Below the pieces are notes generated by a model. That model made no database searches, was not told the origin of the DNA, and saw nothing but the letters and a program-made list of their open reading frames with translations. From positions 372,001 to 436,000 of the forward strand of contig WKFK01000012.1 in NCBI GenBank assembly GCA_014872815.1: a DNA stretch of 64,000 bases, given 5' to 3'. This DNA comes from Paracoccaceae bacterium. Lineage in GTDB: Bacteria > Pseudomonadota > Alphaproteobacteria > Rhodobacterales > Rhodobacteraceae. Each line of letters begins with the position of its first letter. Within the stretch, counting starts at the first letter, position 1. Shown here piece by piece: positions 43,118 through 52,442 of this stretch. The position numbers and the translations under genes were made by a program.

Positions 43118-43584
43118 AGCCACCTCCGTGTCTGTGTGAGAAACGCCTGATAGTCCGCCCCAAAGAGGTCGGTGAGATAAGCTTCTTCGCGCAGCACAAC
43201 ACCAAAGTGCAGTAGCACAAACACAACCGCCGCGCCCAGCACCGCCCAATCCAGTGAAAACGTCAGCGCCAAGCCCAACTGCAGCACAACCATGCCCAGG
43301 TACATCGGGTTACGCGTGAACCGGTACGGCCCGCTGCGCACAAGTTTCAGCACCGGTTGCGTAGGATCCACATTGGTCCCCGCCGCCCGGAACGCCCGCG
43401 CCCCGGACATGGCCAACCACCCGGCAGCCCCCAGCAGCACCACACCGGGCACCACGCTGGTAAACGTGCCCGCCGCAGGCAACACCGCTAACGGTACCAA
43501 CCACTCCAACGCAACCGCCGTCACAGGGGCGATCACCGAAACGGCGGGCGGGTACACCGCAATATTGGGGCCAGCGCGGGTCAT
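43114..43584 (-). CDS. Isoprenylcysteine carboxyl methyltransferase (ICMT/PEMT)-family membrane protein
   Basis: About 156 residues; the ATG at 43584 is taken, with an ATG at 43596 or a GTG at 43617 as alternatives. Four hydrophobic helices are followed by the conserved GPYRFTRNPMYLGMVVLQLGLAL block and the C-terminal REEAYLTDLFGADYQAFLTQTRRWL, including the E-E-x-x-L-x-x-x-F-G-x-x-Y motif of the SAM-dependent ICMT/PEMT fold. In bacteria these enzymes methylate phospholipids or small isoprenoid or protein substrates; the substrate here is unknown. It is the first gene of a three-gene overlapping unit. Confidence 0.85.
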   Translation of the reverse strand: MTRAGPNIAVYPPAVSVIAPVTAVALEWLVPLAVLPAAGTFTSVVPGVVLLGAAGWLAMSGARAFRAAGTNVDPTQPVLKLVRSGPYRFTRNPMYLGMVVLQLGLALTFSLDWAVLGAAVVFVLLHFGVVLREEAYLTDLFGADYQAFLTQTRRWL

Positions 43585-43671
43585 ATGGCCCAGCATCCAC
43601 TGGAAATTCCACCGCACCGAGCCAGGTCCGCGACATCAGCCGCGAACCCGAAAGCAACGTGATATGTCGCT

Positions 43672-44097
43672 TTAGCTGGCAAAGAACCGGAATCCTTTAC
43701 AATTATCGGACGAGAAGCCAGCCTGAACCTTGCCGCCTGCCTTGGTCCAGTCCTGAATCAAGATGACGCGGTTGTACTTCTTGCCGGCAAATTGCTTAGC
43801 GACCTTGGCTTGCGTCGCCTTGCACATCGCCAGCATTTGCTTTTTGACCGTGGCCCGCTTGGCCGGGACAGGCCCGGTCATCGACGCACCAACCATCGGC
43901 TGCGCCCGCGTGTGTTTTTGCGAACTGGCATAGTCATCCCGCGTTCTTGTTGTCGTGATCGCGCCTTCTTCGATCTTAACAACACAAGCCTTCGTGCCGT
44001 TGCCCAGATCAAGCGACTGAACACCACGGCAGCTCTGCGCCTGCGCTGCCAGTGGCAACGCAAACAAAATGCAGGAGGCGAAAGTAAGGGTACGCAT
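43672..44097 (-). CDS. Exported basic protein of unknown function
   Basis: 141 residues from the ATG at 44097 (AAGGAAAAATTGAAT upstream). A signal peptide ends at AAQAQ. The mature protein has four cysteines (QSCRG, KACVV, AMCKA and DNCKG), suggesting two disulfides, and a basic middle (KRATVKKQMLAMCKATQAKVAKQFAGKKYNR). The ending GFSSDNCKGFRFFAS has a strand-like pattern. No family recognised. It lies 50 bp downstream of pccB on the same strand and 88 bp ahead of the ICMT-like gene. Confidence 0.7.
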   Translation of the reverse strand: MRTLTFASCILFALPLAAQAQSCRGVQSLDLGNGTKACVVKIEEGAITTTRTRDDYASSQKHTRAQPMVGASMTGPVPAKRATVKKQMLAMCKATQAKVAKQFAGKKYNRVILIQDWTKAGGKVQAGFSSDNCKGFRFFAS

Positions 44098-44146
44098 ATT
44101 CAATTTTTCCTTGTGATGAATCGTTAGTGGATCCACCTATAGGTCA

Positions 44147-45679
44147 TTACAGCGGGATGTTGTCGTGCTTTTTCCACGGGTTCTCGAGCTTCTTGTTGCG
44201 TAGGCTCGCAAACGCCCGGCTCACCCGCTTGCGCGTGCTCTGAGGCATGATCACCTCGTCAATGAAGCCCCGTTCCGCTGCCACAAACGGCGTCGCAAAC
44301 CGGTCTTCATAATCCTTGGTGTGCGCCGCAATCTTCTCCGCATCGCCCAGATCGGCACGGTGAATGATTTCTGTTGCACCTTTCGCGCCCATCACCGCGA
44401 TCTCCGCCGTTGGCCAGGCGTAGTTGAAATCGCCCCGCAGGTGCTTGGACGCCATCACGTCATAAGCCCCGCCATAGGCTTTCCGGGTGATCACGGTCAC
44501 TTTCGGCACGGTCGCTTCGCCATAAGCAAACAGCAGCTTCGCCCCGTGTTTGATCACACCGCCGTATTCTTGGCTGGTCCCCGGCAGGAAGCCCGGCACA
44601 TCCACCAGCGTCAGGATTGGGATTTCAAAACAGTCACAGAAGCGCACAAACCGCGCCGCCTTGCGGGAGCTGTCAATGTCCAGACAGCCCGCCAGCACCA
44701 TCGGCTGGTTCGCCACAACACCCACGGTCTGCCCTTCCAGACGGATGAAGCCGGTGATGATGTTCTTGGCGTAGTCTTCCTGAATCTCGTAGAAGTCGCC
44801 TTCATCCGCCACTTTGGTGATCAGCTCTTTCATGTCATAGGGCGTGTTGGGGTTCTCTGGCACCAATGTGTCGAGCGACTTCTCAACGCGACCCGGCTCA
44901 TCAAAGAACGGACGCACCGGCGGTTTCTCACGGTTGTTAAGCGGCAGGAAGTCCACCAGCCGGCGTACTTCGGTCAGCGCTTCCACGTCATTCTCAAACG
45001 CGCCATCCGCGACCGAGGACTTCTTGGTGTGGGTCGACGCCCCGCCCAGCTCTTCGGCGGTCACAACCTCATTGGTCACCGTCTTCACAACATCCGGACC
45101 GGTCACAAACATATAAGAGGTGTCTTTCACCATGAAGATGAAGTCAGTCATCGCAGGCGAATACACCGCACCACCAGCACATGGGCCCATGATCACGGAA
45201 ATCTGCGGCACCACACCGGACGCCATGATGTTGCGCTGGAACACTTCTGCGTAGCCCGCGAGCGAGTCAACACCTTCCTGAATACGCGCGCCGCCTGAGT
45301 CGTTCAGGCCGATAATGGGCGCGCCATTCTGCACCGCCATGTCCTGAATTTTGCAGATCTTCTGCGCGTGGGTCTCGGACAGCGAGCCACCAAACACTGT
45401 GAAGTCCTGGGAGAAGACATAGACCATACGGCCGTTAATAGTCCCCCAGCCGGTGATCACACCGTCGCCCGCAGGCTTTTGCTTTTCCATGCCAAATTCG
45501 GTGCAGCGATGGGTTTTGAACATGTCAAACTCTTCAAAGCTGCCTTCATCCAGAAGCAGTTCGATCCGCTCCCGCGCGGTCAGCTTGCCCTTGGCGTGCT
45601 GACTGTCGATCCGGCGCTGACCGCCCCCCAAACGCGCGATCTCGCGGCGCTCTTCCAACTGTTCTAGAATGTCTTTCAT
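44147..45679 (-). CDS. pccB: Propionyl-CoA carboxylase, beta (carboxyltransferase) subunit
   Basis: 510 residues. [52 protein letters not shown] is the family start; [24 protein letters not shown] and the second acyl-CoA lobe with [49 protein letters not shown] complete the crotonase-like pair. It transfers CO2 from biotinylated PccA to propionyl-CoA in the cytosol. Upstream between it and the divergent exporter gene are two TTTGCAAA-type sites, the recognition sequence reported for PccR, so propionate-dependent control is likely. Confidence 0.97.
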   Translation of the reverse strand: MKDILEQLEERREIARLGGGQRRIDSQHAKGKLTARERIELLLDEGSFEEFDMFKTHRCTEFGMEKQKPAGDGVITGWGTINGRMVYVFSQDFTVFGGSLSETHAQKICKIQDMAVQNGAPIIGLNDSGGARIQEGVDSLAGYAEVFQRNIMASGVVPQISVIMGPCAGGAVYSPAMTDFIFMVKDTSYMFVTGPDVVKTVTNEVVTAEELGGASTHTKKSSVADGAFENDVEALTEVRRLVDFLPLNNREKPPVRPFFDEPGRVEKSLDTLVPENPNTPYDMKELITKVADEGDFYEIQEDYAKNIITGFIRLEGQTVGVVANQPMVLAGCLDIDSSRKAARFVRFCDCFEIPILTLVDVPGFLPGTSQEYGGVIKHGAKLLFAYGEATVPKVTVITRKAYGGAYDVMASKHLRGDFNYAWPTAEIAVMGAKGATEIIHRADLGDAEKIAAHTKDYEDRFATPFVAAERGFIDEVIMPQSTRKRVSRAFASLRNKKLENPWKKHDNIPL

Positions 45680-45789
45680 GGCAGGGCCCTCATTCGTCGA
45701 TTTGGGCAGGCATTAGATGCACCGCCCCCAAAAGCTTTGCGTGACAGCATAGGCCCGCTGCAGCACCCGTAAAAGGATTTTCCGGCAAA

Positions 45790-45829
45790 TTTGCAAACTC
45801 TGGAAAATAGGTCGAGTGCGAATTGCAAA
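45790..45829. promoter_or_regulatory. TTTGCAAA-type sites upstream of pccB (putative PccR operator)
   Basis: TTTGCAAA at 45790-45797 and ATTGCAAA at 45822-45829, exactly 32 bp apart (about three helical turns), in the 218-bp gap between pccB and the divergent exporter gene. The TTTGCAAA palindrome is the motif reported for the short-chain acyl-CoA regulators PccR/ScfR. A further CAAA half lies just to the right. Confidence 0.65.
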
Positions 45830-45897
45830 CCAGCAAATACTTCACAAATGAAATTCATCCATGGACATTTGCCAACCGCGCTCCTACCTCTTAACGC

Positions 45898-47112
45898 ATG
45901 AGCAGCCTAGCCCGTGGTCAATTTCTCGACCGAAGCACACCACCAAACATCTTTACATTGATCCTGCTGGCCGGGGTCTCAGCCCTGTGCATGAACATCT
46001 TCCTGCCCAGCCTGCCGTCGATGACCAAGTACTTCGACACAGATTATGGCGTGATGCAGCTCTCAATTGCGGTGTACCTCGGCGTCAATGCTGTGTTGCA
46101 AATTGTCGTTGGCCCGATCAGCGACAAATTGGGCCGCCGCCCCGTAATCCTCGCAGGGCTTGCAATCTTTCTGGCCGCCACCATCGGCTGTATTTACGCC
46201 CCCAACGCCGCCGTGTTCCTGACCTTCCGCATGCTGCAGGCCGCCGTTGTGGTCGCCATGGTGCTGTCACGCGCCGTGGTGCGCGACATGGTCTCCGCCG
46301 ACGAGGCCGCCTCGATGATTGGCTATGTCACGATGGGCATGACCGTTGTGCCAATGCTGGGCCCGGCCCTTGGCGGCATTTTGGACAGCGCATTTGGTTG
46401 GCAGGCCAGCTTCTGGCTCCTCTTTGCCACCGGCGCCGCCATCTTCTGGCTCACATGGCGGGACCTCGGCGAAACCAAATCCAGCAGCGGCCTGACCCTG
46501 GGCCAACAATTCCGCGAATATCCGGAACTCCTGACCAGTCCGCGTTTCTGGGGCTACTCTCTGGCCAATTGTTTCACCTCCGGCGCCTTCTTTGCCTACC
46601 TTGGCGGTGCGCCGTTTGTGGCCACCGAACTCTTTGGCATGAGCGCCGCGCAAATGGGCATCTACTTTGGTGCCCCAGCTGTGGGGTATTTCATCGGCAA
46701 CTTCCTCTCCGGCCGCTACTCTGCTCGGATCGGCATCAACCGCATGGTGACCGCAGGCTGTATCATCTGTGGCTTGGGCGTCGCTGCCTCCCTGTCCCTC
46801 TTCGCCGTAGGCTTCGGCTCCGCCGAAATCTTCTTCGGCTTCATGACCTTTGTTGGCATCGGCAACGGCCTCGCCATCCCCAACGCCACCGCAGGCGCGC
46901 TGTCCGTGCGACCGCATCTCGCAGGAACCGCCTCCGGCCTCACCGGCGCGATCATGATTGGCGGCGGCGCGGCCCTGTCCGCGCTCGCAGGCGCGCTCCT
47001 GACCCCAGAGACCGGCGCCTTCCCGCTTCTGTGGTTGATGCTTGCAACCTCCGTGCTCGGCGTCACCTCAATCCTCATGGTGGTCCGCCGCGAAAAGCAC
47101 ATCGGCGTTTAA
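45898..47112 (+). CDS. Bcr/CflA-family major facilitator exporter
   Basis: 404 residues with about twelve transmembrane helices. NIFTLILLAGVSALCMNIFLPSLPSMTKYF is the Bcr/CflA opening, GPISDKLGRRPVIL is the MFS loop 2-3 signature, and SRAVVRDMVSADEAASMIGYVTMGMTVVPMLGPALGG is the motif C antiporter region. Such proton-drug antiporters export bicyclomycin, chloramphenicol, cysteine or other small molecules; the substrate here is unknown. It is divergent from pccB across the operator-like region and 236 bp upstream of pccR on the same strand. A role in acyl or propionate stress is possible but unsupported. Confidence 0.88.
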   Translation: MSSLARGQFLDRSTPPNIFTLILLAGVSALCMNIFLPSLPSMTKYFDTDYGVMQLSIAVYLGVNAVLQIVVGPISDKLGRRPVILAGLAIFLAATIGCIYAPNAAVFLTFRMLQAAVVVAMVLSRAVVRDMVSADEAASMIGYVTMGMTVVPMLGPALGGILDSAFGWQASFWLLFATGAAIFWLTWRDLGETKSSSGLTLGQQFREYPELLTSPRFWGYSLANCFTSGAFFAYLGGAPFVATELFGMSAAQMGIYFGAPAVGYFIGNFLSGRYSARIGINRMVTAGCIICGLGVAASLSLFAVGFGSAEIFFGFMTFVGIGNGLAIPNATAGALSVRPHLAGTASGLTGAIMIGGGAALSALAGALLTPETGAFPLLWLMLATSVLGVTSILMVVRREKHIGV

Positions 47113-47205
47113 TCCCAAAATTGAGAGTCAAACACCGCCCGCCGCCACCTCCTCTGGTGTCGGCACGTTAATGCTTGGGGCGTCAAAATCTGCACCTCCG
47201 CGATA

Positions 47206-47235
47206 CAGTCGCGATACCGACGTAATACCGACGTG
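47206..47235. repeat. 30-bp interspersed repeat, copy 2
   Basis: Same sequence as 17600-17629 except G for A at one position (CAGTCGCG...). Tandem ATACCGACGTA/ATACCGACGTG units. It sits about 70 bp upstream of the TTTGCAAA site of the pccR promoter. Confidence 0.8.
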
Positions 47236-47304
47236 AAAATCGCCTTCCCAATGACCGGTTAACGACCAAACGCCGCACCGCGGATATCCCTATGGATTGA
47301 TCGA

Positions 47305-47335
47305 CTTTGCAAAGCTATCTTTGCAGCTATGCAAC
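47305..47335 (+). promoter_or_regulatory. TTTGCAAA-type site in the pccR promoter
   Basis: CTTTGCAAAG (perfect 10-bp palindrome, 47305-47314), then TTTGCAGC (47320-47327) and TATGCAAC (47328-47335), ending 13 bp before the pccR start codon. The same core occurs twice upstream of pccB, so autoregulation by PccR is probable. Confidence 0.65.
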
Positions 47336-47348
47336 CGGGAGGAATCGC

Positions 47349-48749
47349 ATGCCCACGCAGAAGCTCTACGCAGGCGCCAAACTTCGCGAAATCCGCACGC
47401 GGCTTACACTGACGCAGAAAGATTTTGCCCAAAAACTCGGTGTCTCCCTGCCCTATCTGAACCAGATGGAGAACAACAACCGCCCGGTGTCCACGACGGT
47501 TGTGCTCGCGTTAGCCCAAGAATTTGGGTTAGATGTCACAGAGTTAAGCACCGGCGACAGCGAACGCCTCGTCTCTGACATGCGCGAAGCCCTCGCCGAC
47601 CCGGTCCTCGCCGAAACCTCCGCGCCTTTGGCAGACCTCCGCCTCACAGCCTCCAACGCGCCAGCCCTGGCCCGCGCCTTTCTGGAACTGCACCGCGCCT
47701 ACCGCCAAACCCACGAACGCCTCGCCTCTCTGGACGAGGCTCTGGGCCGCCAAGATGTGCAAATGCAAGCCAGCCCCTGGGATGAGGTCAGAGACTTTTT
47801 TCACTACTGTGACAACTACATAGACGCCGTTGACCACGCCGCCGAACGCTTCGCACAAGCCGCCGTTGAGCACGGTGGCATTCGCGCTGCCGCCCTCGCA
47901 AACCTCAAAGACTCCGGCATCACCGTCGCCTTCACCGACATCGACCAACTGCGCCACTACGATGCCGAGCACCAACGCCTGCAAATCTCCCGCTACGCAC
48001 AGCCAGAAACCCAAACATTTCAACTCCTTCTGCAGGTTGCCCTGCTACAAAACGGCAAGCTTCTAGAGGCCACACTAGACTTCGCCCGCTTCCAATCCGA
48101 CGCGGCACGATCAATTGCCAAAATCGGCCTCGCCAACTACTACGCCGGCGCCGCGCTCATGCCCTACGGTACCTTCCTCGAGGTCGCCCGCGAAACCCGC
48201 CACGACTTGGAGCTCCTCTCCAACCGGTTCGGGGCCTCCATCGAACAAGTTGCCCACCGCCTTTCGACCCTGCAACGCCCTGGAAACAAAGGCATTCCCT
48301 TCTTCTTTGTCCGCGTTGATCAGGCTGGAACGATCACCAAACGCCACTCCGCAACCCGCTTGCAATTCGCCCGTTTTGGCGGCGCCTGCCCACTCTGGAA
48401 CGTCCACCGCGCGTTTGAAACACCCGGCCGTTTCTTGCGCCAATTGGCCGAAACCCCAGATGGTGTGCGCTACATCTCGCTGGCCCGAGATGTCTCAAAA
48501 TCCGGCGGCCACTTCGGTGCCCCCGTGCGCCGCTACGCGATTGCTTTGGGCTGCGAAATCCGCCACGCCGACGCGCTGGTCTATGCCGACCATATGGAGC
48601 TCGACAACCCCCAGGCCTTTGAGCCCATTGGCATTTCCTGCCGCATCTGCGAACGCACGCATTGTCACCAGCGCTCTGTCCCCCCGCTTGAGCGTCGCTT
48701 AACGATCAACGAAAACACCCGAGGTGTGCTGCCTTACGATGTGGGCTAA
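47349..48749 (+). CDS. pccR: Short-chain fatty acyl-CoA regulator (ScfR/PccR family)
   Basis: 466 residues from the ATG at 47349 (GGAGG eight bases upstream). The N-terminal XRE helix-turn-helix (MPTQKLYAGAKLREIRTRLTLTQKDFAQKLGVSLPYLNQMENNNRP) is followed by a COG3800-type domain: GNKGIPFFFVRVDQAGTITKRHSATRLQFARFGGACPLWNVHRAF and a C-terminal Cys-rich patch (GISCRICERTHCHQRSVPPLERRL) characteristic of the family. PccR of Rhodobacter sphaeroides activates pccB in response to propionyl-CoA. The pccB neighbourhood and the matching palindromes support the name. The regulatory cofactor of the Cys patch is unknown. Confidence 0.88.
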   Translation: MPTQKLYAGAKLREIRTRLTLTQKDFAQKLGVSLPYLNQMENNNRPVSTTVVLALAQEFGLDVTELSTGDSERLVSDMREALADPVLAETSAPLADLRLTASNAPALARAFLELHRAYRQTHERLASLDEALGRQDVQMQASPWDEVRDFFHYCDNYIDAVDHAAERFAQAAVEHGGIRAAALANLKDSGITVAFTDIDQLRHYDAEHQRLQISRYAQPETQTFQLLLQVALLQNGKLLEATLDFARFQSDAARSIAKIGLANYYAGAALMPYGTFLEVARETRHDLELLSNRFGASIEQVAHRLSTLQRPGNKGIPFFFVRVDQAGTITKRHSATRLQFARFGGACPLWNVHRAFETPGRFLRQLAETPDGVRYISLARDVSKSGGHFGAPVRRYAIALGCEIRHADALVYADHMELDNPQAFEPIGISCRICERTHCHQRSVPPLERRLTINENTRGVLPYDVG

Positions 48750-48750
48750 A

Positions 48751-48780
48751 AAGAAAAGGCGACCGCATCAGCGGCCGCCT
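48751..48780. terminator. Bidirectional terminator between pccR and the YdcH-type gene
   Basis: A 10-bp stem (AGGCG-CCGC/GCGG-CGCCT, one mismatch) with the loop ATCA. On the minus strand it is followed by TTTTCTTTTT, serving the YdcH-type gene; on the plus strand it follows pccR directly. Confidence 0.72.
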
Positions 48781-48809
48781 CTTGTAAGGAAACTGGTCCC
48801 GACGAAACG

Positions 48810-49049
48810 TCAGTTGGCTTTCAGATAGGCGTAGATCTCATCTTTCAACGCACCACGCCGCTTACGCAGATCCACTTCGGCCAGCTCTTCACGTGGCGCC
48901 ACATTGGTTTCCGCCGCATGCACTTTACGGTTCAGCTCGTGGTATTCGTCAGCCATCTTGGAAAAATGCGCATCATTGACTTTCAAGTCATGCATTTTTT
49001 CAATGAATTCAGGGAATTCAGCGGCCAGTTCGTGTGGGGTATTGGACAT
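48810..49049 (-). CDS. YdcH/DUF465-family small protein
   Basis: 79 residues, helical: EFPEFIEKMHDLKVNDAHFSKMADEYHELNRKVHAAETN, then LAEVDLRKRRGALKDEIYAYLKAN. The HFxxLxDEYHELNxxI pattern and the C-terminal LRKxRxxLKDEIYxxL are the DUF465/YdcH signature. Cytosolic, function unknown in the family. Upstream it is preceded by an intergenic stretch of about 93 bp from betA; it has its own terminator downstream. Confidence 0.85.
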   Translation of the reverse strand: MSNTPHELAAEFPEFIEKMHDLKVNDAHFSKMADEYHELNRKVHAAETNVAPREELAEVDLRKRRGALKDEIYAYLKAN

Positions 49050-49142
49050 GTGTTCGCTCCTTTTCTCTAGGTCGCGAACACCATAGACCAGCCGAATCCC
49101 CGCGCACTTTGACCCGGATCAAGTCCGGCTCAAAAACAAACA

Positions 49143-50798
49143 TTATCGCTGCGCATTTTCCCATGCAGGGTGAAACCAAGGCTCCGCATTGGAGGACGGC
49201 AACCGACGCCCCAAAATGTGGTCGGATGCCTTCTCGCCAGTCATGATCGACGGCCCATTGAGGTTGCCGTTGGTAATGCGGGGGAAAATCGAACTGTCCG
49301 CCACCCGCAGACCATCGACGCCAATCACGCGGCACTCACTGTCCACCACCGCTTTCGGGTCATCCACGCTGCCCATCTTACAGGTGCCACAGGGGTGATA
49401 GGCGCTCTCGGCATGCTCACGAATGAAGCTGTCGATCTCATCATCCGTTTGTAAATCCGCACCCGGCTGGATCTCGATTTTGACAAAAGGCTGCATCGCC
49501 TCTTGCGCAAAGATCTCCCGGGTCAGACGAATGCAGGCGCGGAAATCTTCCCAGTCCTGTTCCGTCGACATGTAGTTGAAGAAGATATTTGGCGCGGCCT
49601 TCGGATCAGCCGACTGCAAGGTTACTTCACCGCGCGATGGCGATCGCATCGGCCCGACATGCGCTTGAAAGCCATGCCCTTCGGCTGCCGCTTGCCCGTC
49701 ATAGCGCACCGCGATGGGCAAGAAATGATACTGAATATCGGGATAAGAAATTCCGGCCCGAGACCGAATAAAGCCAGCCGTTTCAAACTGGTTAGAGGCC
49801 CCAAGTCCGGTCTTGGTGAACAACCACTGCGCCCCAATCAGACCTTTGCCAATCAGGTTCCAGTATTTGTAAAGCGTGATCGGCTGCTTGCAGGCCATCT
49901 GCATATAGACCTCAAGGTGATCCTGCAGGTTTTGCCCAACACCGGCGCGATCCGCGACCACCTCAATGCCGTGTTCCGCCAGATGCGCCCCCGGCCCAAT
50001 GCCCGACAGCATCAACAGCTTTGGTGAATTCAGCGAAGACGCCGCCAGGATCACCTCTGCATTGGCGCGAACCACCTGAACCTGCCCGCCGCGCTCAATC
50101 TCAACGCCCACGGCACGCCCGTTTTCCATGACAACCTTCCGCGCCAGCCCGCGCACAAGGTCACAGTTGTCGCGCTTCAACGCGGGCTTCAGATAGGCAT
50201 TTGCCGCCGACCAGCGCTGACCTTTGTAGACAGTCATATCCATCGGGCCAAAGCCCTCTTGCTGCTGCCCGTTGTAGTCGTCCGTCACCGGGTAGCCCGC
50301 CTGTCGCCCGGCCTCCACAAACGCCCCATGCAGCGGGTTGTTGCGTGGTCCACGGCTGATATGCAGTGGCCCGTCTGAGCCACGCCAATCCGGATCGCCG
50401 CCCTGCCCGCTCTCGTGCCAGTTCTCCATGCGCTTGAAATACGGCAGCACGTCCGCATAAGACCACCCATCGGCACCGCTCTCGGCCCAATGGTCATAGT
50501 CGCCCGCATGCCCGCGCACATAGACCATACCGTTGATCGAGCTGGACCCGCCAATCACCTTGCCACGCGGACACACCAACGTCCGCCCGCCCAAATGCGG
50601 CTCCGGCAAGGTTTTGTAACCCCAGTCATACAGGCTCATGTTCATTGGATAGCTCAGCGCCGCGGGCATCTGAATAAACGGCCCCGCATCGGTGCCCCCG
50701 TGCTCAATCACCAGCACGGATTTACCTGCTTCACTCAGCCGGTACGCCATCGCGCATCCAGCCGAGCCCGCGCCAACAATCACATAATCTGCCTGCAT
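49143..50798 (-). CDS. betA: Choline dehydrogenase
   Basis: 551 residues from the ATG at 50798 (GGAAGAAC upstream). GMC oxidoreductase: FAD-binding [23 protein letters not shown] at the N-terminus, the GMC signature [18 protein letters not shown], and the C-terminal [13 protein letters not shown] with the active-site His, ending in a [16 protein letters not shown] region. It oxidises choline to betaine aldehyde and onward, passing electrons to the respiratory chain at the inner membrane. betB lies 34 bp upstream on the same strand; the two form one transcript under BetI control. Confidence 0.95.
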   Translation of the reverse strand: MQADYVIVGAGSAGCAMAYRLSEAGKSVLVIEHGGTDAGPFIQMPAALSYPMNMSLYDWGYKTLPEPHLGGRTLVCPRGKVIGGSSSINGMVYVRGHAGDYDHWAESGADGWSYADVLPYFKRMENWHESGQGGDPDWRGSDGPLHISRGPRNNPLHGAFVEAGRQAGYPVTDDYNGQQQEGFGPMDMTVYKGQRWSAANAYLKPALKRDNCDLVRGLARKVVMENGRAVGVEIERGGQVQVVRANAEVILAASSLNSPKLLMLSGIGPGAHLAEHGIEVVADRAGVGQNLQDHLEVYMQMACKQPITLYKYWNLIGKGLIGAQWLFTKTGLGASNQFETAGFIRSRAGISYPDIQYHFLPIAVRYDGQAAAEGHGFQAHVGPMRSPSRGEVTLQSADPKAAPNIFFNYMSTEQDWEDFRACIRLTREIFAQEAMQPFVKIEIQPGADLQTDDEIDSFIREHAESAYHPCGTCKMGSVDDPKAVVDSECRVIGVDGLRVADSSIFPRITNGNLNGPSIMTGEKASDHILGRRLPSSNAEPWFHPAWENAQR

Positions 50799-50832
50799 CT
50801 TGTTCTTCCTGACAGAGCTATCAAAGGGAGGG

Positions 50833-52284
50833 TTAGTAAGGTGCTTCCACGTCACCCATGCGCACGTAGACCGACTTCACCTGACTGTAGTGGTTGATCG
50901 CTTCTTTGGAGTTTTCACGCCCGACACCGGAGTTTTTCACCCCACCAAAAGGCGCTTCGACCGGCGCATCGTTGTAGGAGTTGATGAAACAGCTGCCTGC
51001 TTCGAGCTGCCCGATCACGCGATGTCCACGAGACAGATCAGACGTGAACACACCAGCCGACAAGCCATACTCGGTGTCATTGGCCCGCGCGATCACCTCT
51101 TCCTCGGTGTCAAAATCCAGCACCGACATCACGGGGCCAAAAATCTCTTCCCGCGCAATGGTCATATCATCGGTCACATCTGCAAACACGGTTGGCTCCA
51201 GAAAAAAGCCGTCGCGATCCATACGTTTGCCACCGCAGACCAGTCGCGCGCCCTCTTCGACGCCCTTCTCCATATAGCCCAGCACAATGTTCATCTGACG
51301 CTCAGACACCATCGGGCCAAAGCTGGTCGCCTCATCCAACGGATCCCCAATCACCGCCGTGCCCAGACGTTCTGCCAGACGGGCAAGGAACTTCTCCTTG
51401 ATGCCCTTCTGCACAAACACCCGCGTGCCGTTGGAACAGACCTGACCGGAACTGTAGAAGTTGCCCAAAATGGCCCCACCGACGGCGTTCTCAACATCCG
51501 CGTCATCAAAGATGATCAACGGGGACTTCCCGCCCAACTCCATGGTCACATGCTTCATGTGGCTGGCCGCCGCCGCGTAGACCTTCTTGCCGGTTGGAAC
51601 CGAGCCGGTGAGACTCACTTTGTCCACACGCGGGTCATTGACCAGCGCCGCTCCGACGTCCCCCAAACCTTGGATCACATTGTAAACGCCAGCCGGCACA
51701 CCGGCTTCATGCAGGATTTCCGCGACTTTCAAGGCGCACATCGGTGTGGTCTCAGATGGCTTGAACACCATCGCATTGCCACATGCCAAAGCCGGTGCCC
51801 CTTTCCAGCAGGCGATCTGGGTCGGATAGTTCCACGCCCCAATGCCAACACAGACACCCAGTGGCTCGCGCACGGTGTAAACCCAGTCCTCACCCAGGGG
51901 GATATGCTCTCCGGTTAGGCTACCCGCCAAGCCGCCAAAATACTCCAACGCGTCCGCGCCTGAGGTCGCATCCACGGCAATGGTCTCCTGATACGGCTTG
52001 CCCGTGTCATACGTCTCTAGCACCGAAAGCTCGTGGTTGCGCTCCATGATCATCGCTGCCGCCCGGCTCATGATGCGACCCCGCTCGCGGCCCGTCATCG
52101 CCGCCCAGACCTTTTGGCCCGCTTTTGCGCTCTCAAGCGCCTGATCGATGATCGCCGGTGTTGCCGCATGCACCGTACCAATCACCTCGCCCGTCGCCGG
52201 GTAAACAATCTCGATCGGCGCGCCAGATGTGTCCTCCACATAGGCTCCGTTGATGAAATGGCTGGCCGTCGGTTGCAGTTGCAT
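50833..52284 (-). CDS. betB: Betaine aldehyde dehydrogenase
   Basis: 483 residues from the ATG at 52284, with GGAAAGGAA upstream; the open frame extends into the operator region, but that part is not coding. [28 protein letters not shown] is the BetB opening; the ALDH active-site elements are MELGGKSPL (general-base Glu) and [12 protein letters not shown] (nucleophile Cys), with the [38 protein letters not shown] end. It oxidises betaine aldehyde to glycine betaine with NAD(P)+. First gene of the betBA pair, divergent from betI. Confidence 0.96.
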   Translation of the reverse strand: MQLQPTASHFINGAYVEDTSGAPIEIVYPATGEVIGTVHAATPAIIDQALESAKAGQKVWAAMTGRERGRIMSRAAAMIMERNHELSVLETYDTGKPYQETIAVDATSGADALEYFGGLAGSLTGEHIPLGEDWVYTVREPLGVCVGIGAWNYPTQIACWKGAPALACGNAMVFKPSETTPMCALKVAEILHEAGVPAGVYNVIQGLGDVGAALVNDPRVDKVSLTGSVPTGKKVYAAAASHMKHVTMELGGKSPLIIFDDADVENAVGGAILGNFYSSGQVCSNGTRVFVQKGIKEKFLARLAERLGTAVIGDPLDEATSFGPMVSERQMNIVLGYMEKGVEEGARLVCGGKRMDRDGFFLEPTVFADVTDDMTIAREEIFGPVMSVLDFDTEEEVIARANDTEYGLSAGVFTSDLSRGHRVIGQLEAGSCFINSYNDAPVEAPFGGVKNSGVGRENSKEAINHYSQVKSVYVRMGDVEAPY

Positions 52285-52363
52285 CGCGCGTTCCTTTCCT
52301 GTGCCGGCCACACTCACGGGGGCCGCGGATTCTCGATCTGACAGCCAAATTAGCACCACAGTC

Positions 52364-52393
52364 AAAATTTTTAAATGACCATTTAAAAATTTT
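52364..52393. promoter_or_regulatory. Perfect 30-bp palindrome, probable BetI operator
   Basis: Arms AAAATTTTTAAATG and CATTTAAAAATTTT are exact reverse complements around the centre AC. It is AT-rich in an otherwise GC-rich region and centred between betB (52284) and betI (52443), where a TetR-type repressor would control both promoters. BetI releases DNA when choline is present, in the studied species. Confidence 0.8.
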
Positions 52394-52442
52394 ATTGATA
52401 CAACAACATTGCCCCTGAGAGCGATCACGCTAAAGTGGCGCC

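Noticed and set aside
45676-45858. Short reverse frame upstream of pccB
   Set aside because: No ribosome site, and it runs through the operator-like TTTGCAAA region. More likely non-coding promoter sequence.
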